From positions 1 to 64,000 of the forward strand of contig NZ_CANLBS010000022.1 in NCBI RefSeq assembly GCF_947488945.1: a DNA stretch of 64,000 nucleotides, written 5' to 3'. Origin of the DNA: an uncultured Streptomyces sp. GTDB lineage: Bacteria; Actinomycetota; Actinomycetes; Streptomycetales; Streptomycetaceae. The notes below the pieces were generated by a model that saw only the letters and a list, made by a program, of their open reading frames with translations, was not told the origin of the DNA and searched no databases. Numbering within the stretch: the first letter of the stretch is position 1; every line of letters starts with the position of its first letter. The position numbers and the translations under genes are program-made. Shown here piece by piece: positions 60,968 to 64,000 of the stretch.

Positions 60968-62329
60968 TCAAGAGCCCTTCGCGGCAGGCTCAAGGATCGC
61001 GACGCACTCCACATGGTGGGTCATCGGGAACAGGTCGAACGCCCGCAGGGTCCGGACCTTGTAGCCGCCGTCCGCGAAGTACGCGAGGTCGCGGGCCAGG
61101 GCCGCCGGGTCGCAGGCGACGTAGGCGATCTTGCGGGCGCCGAGGCCGGAGAGGTGCTTGACGACCTGCTTGCCGGCGCCGGCGCGGGGCGGGTCGAGGA
61201 CGATGAGGTCGCACTCGGTGATGCCGGTGCGCGGGAGGATCTGGTCGACCTTGCCGTGTTCGATGCGGACGCGGTCGAGGTCCTGGAGGTTGTGGCGGGC
61301 GTCCTCGACGGCGCGCTTGCCGGACTCGATGCCGAGCACCGCGCCCTTCTCGCCGATGCGCTGGCCGATCGCGCCGGCGAACAGGCCGACGCCGCAGTAG
61401 AGGTCGAGGGCGGTGTCGTTCTTGCGGGGCAGCAGTCCCTGCATGACCGCCCGGACCAGGGTGTTGGCCGCCTGCGGGTGGACCTGCCAGAAGCCGCCGG
61501 AACCGACGCGGTACGTGCGGTCGTCGGCGACCTCGCGGACGAAGGCGCGGCCATGGACGCGGTGGACGCCGCCGTCCTTCTCGTCGACGCGCAGCACGGA
61601 GACCGGCCGGTCGAGCTCCACCAGCGGCAGCCGGCCGCCGGGCTTCGGGGTGAGGATGACCTGGCGGTCGCTGGAGCCGGTGGCGGTGATGGCCTCGACG
61701 GCCGCCATCTGGGGCCATTCGCGCTGCTCGACGCCGAGTTCGGAGACGCCGGGCGCCGCGATGAGGCAGCGGTCGATCGGCTGCACCTCGTGCGAGCGGT
61801 GCTTGCGCAGCCCCGCACGCCCGTCCTCGGTGACGGCGTACTGGACGCGGGTACGCCACGCCGGCACCTCGCCCGCGGGCAGCTTGTCGCCCTCGGCCGG
61901 CATCACGGTGCCGTCCCAGCCGACGTCCTCCGGGGTGAGCCCGGCGAGGCGCATGAGCTGCTCGGCGACCACCTCGCCCTTGAGCCGCCGCTGCGCGCCC
62001 GGCTTGGCGTGCTGCCAGTCGCAGCCGCCGCACAGGCCGGGGCCGGCGTACGGGCACGGCGCCTCGACCCGGTCCTTGGAGGGTTCGAGGATGGTGACGG
62101 CGTCCGCGCGCAGGAAGCGGGAGTCGGAGTCGCCGTCGGTGATCCGGGCCACGACCTTCTCGCCGGGCAGCGTGTGCCGGACGAACAGGACCCGGCCCGC
62201 GTCGGTACGGGCGATGCAGTGACCACCGTGCGCGACGGGCCCGACCTCGACCTCGTACTCCTCCCCGACCAGCGACAACGTCGGCGTGGGCGCCGACGAC
62301 GACGTGGATGCGTTGGATTCGTTCTGCAT
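60968..62329 (-). CDS. TrmA/RumA-family RNA (uracil-5-)-methyltransferase
   Basis: 453 residues. N-terminal TRAM domain (about 18-75, EEYEVEVGPVAHGGHCIART). A Cys cluster CPYAGPGLCGGCDW (about 92-105) may hold an iron-sulphur centre as in RumA/RlmD. The SAM motif is LDLYCGVGLFAGAIG (about 313-327), followed by VLDPPRAGAGKQVV and the catalytic Cys in YVACDPAALARDL (about 405-417), with the base Glu in HHVECVAIL. It methylates U in rRNA or tRNA; which site cannot be said. ATG at 62329. Neighbour of an APC permease, an order usual in Streptomyces. Confidence 0.93.
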   Translation of the reverse strand: MQNESNASTSSSAPTPTLSLVGEEYEVEVGPVAHGGHCIARTDAGRVLFVRHTLPGEKVVARITDGDSDSRFLRADAVTILEPSKDRVEAPCPYAGPGLCGGCDWQHAKPGAQRRLKGEVVAEQLMRLAGLTPEDVGWDGTVMPAEGDKLPAGEVPAWRTRVQYAVTEDGRAGLRKHRSHEVQPIDRCLIAAPGVSELGVEQREWPQMAAVEAITATGSSDRQVILTPKPGGRLPLVELDRPVSVLRVDEKDGGVHRVHGRAFVREVADDRTYRVGSGGFWQVHPQAANTLVRAVMQGLLPRKNDTALDLYCGVGLFAGAIGQRIGEKGAVLGIESGKRAVEDARHNLQDLDRVRIEHGKVDQILPRTGITECDLIVLDPPRAGAGKQVVKHLSGLGARKIAYVACDPAALARDLAYFADGGYKVRTLRAFDLFPMTHHVECVAILEPAAKGS

Positions 62330-62824
62330 GAGGTGAGGCTCCAGGGATCAGGGGGGCAGGGCCAGCCGGAGGGAAGGGGCCAGGGCCGAAGGTCCGGCGG
62401 GCGGGCTGCGGGACAGCAGCCCACCAGTCTACGTGCGCTCCGCCGGACCGCTCACCACGCCGGAGGCCGGGTCCGGCAGGCACCCACCCGCTCACCACGC
62501 CGGAGGCCGGGCCCGGCAGGCACCCACCCGCACCCACGCCGGAGGCCAGGTCCGGCAGGCGCCCACCCGCACCCACGCCGGAGGCCGGGCCCGGCGGGGC
62601 CCACCGCGCCGGGGCCGTGGCGGGGCCGGGTCCGGCCGGGCACCGGGGCGCGCGGGTCAGGTGGCTCGGGTCAGGCCCGAGCCCTCGGAGGCCCGGAATC
62701 CGGAATCCGGACCACCGCCGCCCGCCGCCCGCCGCTCCCGGACCACCGCCGCTCCGGACCGCCGCCCGCCGCCGCGGCCCGCCCCGTCCCGCCGCCCGCG
62801 GCCCGCCCCGTCCTGCCGCGGCTC
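62330..62824. other. 495-base GC-rich intergenic region
   Basis: It separates two leftward genes and holds the 40-bp tandem repeats listed separately, followed by simple CCGCC/GCCCG-rich sequence up to 62820. No gene or clear promoter motif is visible. The RNA methyltransferase promoter should lie near 62335-62450. Confidence 0.6.
62451..62600. repeat. 40-bp tandem repeat array, four units
   Basis: Units start at 62451, 62491, 62531 and 62570. The shared core is CACGCCGGAGGCCGGG, then TCCGGCAGGC and ACCCACCCG, with a few substitutions and one single-base deletion. The units are not coding and have no CRISPR-like unique spacers. Confidence 0.9.
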
Positions 62825-64000
62825 TCAGCCCTTGCGCCCCGGCTCCTTCGGCCGGCGCTCGGCCGTTCCACGGCGCTCGACCGGTCCCCGGCGCACCGAG
62901 CCCGGTGCGATCCAGTTCGCGCCGCGCCTGGCGCGCTTCTTCGCGGCCTCGGAGGACTCCAGCTGGTAGGGCACCGAGGTGACCATCACGCCGGGGGTGA
63001 AGAGCAGCCGGCCCTTGAGGCGCAGCGCGGTCTGGTTGTGCAGGACGTGCTCGTACCAGTGCCCGACGACGTACTCGGGGATGTAGACGCTCACCACGTC
63101 GCGCGGGCTCTCGCGGCGCAGCCCCTTGACGTACTCGATGACCGGGCGGGTCACCTCGCGGTAGGGGGAGTCGAGGATCTTCAACGGGACGTTGATGCCG
63201 CGTCGCTCCCAGTCCTCCCGGAGCGCCTTGGTCTCCGCGGCGTCGACGCTGATGGACAGCGCCTCCAGGTGGTCGGTGCGGATGAGCTTGGCGTACGCGA
63301 GGGCGCGCAGGGTGGGGCGGTGGAGCTTGGAGACGAGCACGATGGCGTGGACCCGGGACGGCCGGACGGTCTCGTCGGACGGCGTCTCGTCGGCGGCGAT
63401 CTCACGGGCGACCCGGTCGTAGTGCTTGCGGATCGCGGTCATCGTGCCGTAGAAGATCAGCATGCCGAGCAGTGCGACCCAGGCGCCGTGGGTGAACTTG
63501 GTGGCCAGCACCACGACCAGGACGAGGCCGGTGAAGAAGGCGCCGAAGGTGTTGATCGCGCGGGAGCGGATCATGTGGCGGCGCTTGGCGGTGTCCTTCT
63601 CGGTGCGCAGGTGGCGGTTCCAGTGCCGGACCATGCCGGTCTGGCTCAGGGTGAAGGAGACGAAGACGCCGACGATGTAGAGCTGGATCAGGCGGGTGGA
63701 GTCGGCGCCGTAGACGGCGACGAGCGCGATGGCCGCGCCGGCCAGCAGCACGATGCCGTTGGAGAACGCGAGGCGGTCGCCGCGGGTGTGGAGCTGGCGG
63801 GGCAGGTACCGGTCCTGGGCGAGGATCGACCCGAGCAGCGGGAAGCCGTTGTACGCGGTGTTCGCGGCGAGGAAGAGCACCAGGGCGGTGGCGGTGGCGA
63901 GGACCACGAAGAGGAACGAGCCGTCGCCGAACACGGCGGCCGCGACCTGCGAGATCACCGGGTCCTGGACGAATCCGGCGCCCACCGGGGAGCCGTCGTG
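62825..64000 (-). CDS. APC-family amino acid permease, 3' part
   Basis: C-terminal 391 residues of a membrane transporter; the 5' end lies beyond the window, since the frame stays open to 64000. Helices are visible in LFVVLATATALVLFLAANTA, NGIVLLAGAAIALVAVYG, LYIVGVFVSFTLSQTGMV, AFFTGLVLVVVLATKF and WVALLGMLIFYGTM. The last about 200 residues are a cytosolic domain with VHAIVLVSKLHRPTLRALAY, which resembles the soluble tail of bacterial APC permeases often paired with TrkA-like potassium genes. The end is basic and disordered. Substrate unknown. Confidence 0.9.
   Translation of the reverse strand, partial: HDGSPVGAGFVQDPVISQVAAAVFGDGSFLFVVLATATALVLFLAANTAYNGFPLLGSILAQDRYLPRQLHTRGDRLAFSNGIVLLAGAAIALVAVYGADSTRLIQLYIVGVFVSFTLSQTGMVRHWNRHLRTEKDTAKRRHMIRSRAINTFGAFFTGLVLVVVLATKFTHGAWVALLGMLIFYGTMTAIRKHYDRVAREIAADETPSDETVRPSRVHAIVLVSKLHRPTLRALAYAKLIRTDHLEALSISVDAAETKALREDWERRGINVPLKILDSPYREVTRPVIEYVKGLRRESPRDVVSVYIPEYVVGHWYEHVLHNQTALRLKGRLLFTPGVMVTSVPYQLESSEAAKKRARRGANWIAPGSVRRGPVERRGTAERRPKEPGRKG

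Noticed and set aside
60433..61161. Full-length ABC ATPase with an unusual Arg/Gly-rich C-terminus.
   Set aside because: The tail after the signature motif is antisense to the RNA methyltransferase gene and lacks Walker B; a frameshifted remnant explains it better.
62451..62600. CRISPR array.
   Set aside because: Units are contiguous 40-bp tandem repeats without unique spacers, and no cas genes are present.

Overview
The window comes from a high-GC actinomycete, almost certainly a Streptomyces. Third codon positions are GC-saturated, GTG/TTG starts and 4-base stop/start overlaps are common, and the gene families (Streptomyces-type contractile injection system, secreted GH10/GH62 enzymes with ricin-type CBM13 domains, TrmA-like RNA methyltransferase next to an APC permease) fit that genus. 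No rRNA, tRNA, CRISPR array or intact insertion sequence was found.

Region 1 (about 74-21,375) is an accessory island that looks like an anti-phage or DNA-conflict locus. Its left part has a ParB-like protein coupled to an SNF2 helicase, divergent from a winged-helix/CxxC protein and a C5-cytosine DNA methyltransferase. Its right part is a tightly coupled leftward operon of six genes. Two are unrecognised, one is a very large DEAD/DEAH-DUF1998 helicase, one has a degenerate J-like segment, one is GrpE-like and one is an Hsp70-like ATPase. The helicase plus methyltransferase content recalls DISARM and type II Druantia, but the Hsp70/J/GrpE-like trio is not part of those systems as I know them. 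This is the best candidate for an undescribed system in the window. A further winged-helix protein and a PIN-like nuclease lie to its right.

Region 2 (21,764-27,803) holds ordinary single genes: a YjbQ-family protein, a 4'-phosphopantetheinyl transferase, two GNAT-like acetyltransferases, a flavodoxin-like protein, a TerD-family protein and two unrecognised conserved proteins.

Region 3 (27,941-50,735) is a complete Streptomyces-type extracellular-type contractile injection system (eCIS). A leftward arm encodes the AAA ATPase, a DUF4255 cap/terminator protein and an exported beta-propeller protein, with a LuxR-type regulator alongside. A rightward arm encodes sheath, tubes, LysM tube-cap protein, VgrG-like spike, PAAR tip, gp25-, gpJ- and gpI-like baseplate parts and a zinc-ribbon membrane protein resembling a CisA-type anchor. 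No tail fibre and no recognisable toxin are encoded.

Region 4 (50,782-59,710) encodes an ArsR-type regulator, three secreted proteins that share the same C-terminal SH3-like module on different N-terminal heads, and a divergent xylan-degrading pair (GH62 arabinofuranosidase and GH10 xylanase) separated by about 1 kb containing palindromic operator-like sites.

Region 5 (59,747-64,000) begins with gene remnants (DUF5819-like, methyltransferase, ABC ATPase), then a TrmA/RumA-family RNA methyltransferase, a 40-bp tandem repeat array and the 3' part of an APC-family permease that runs off the window.
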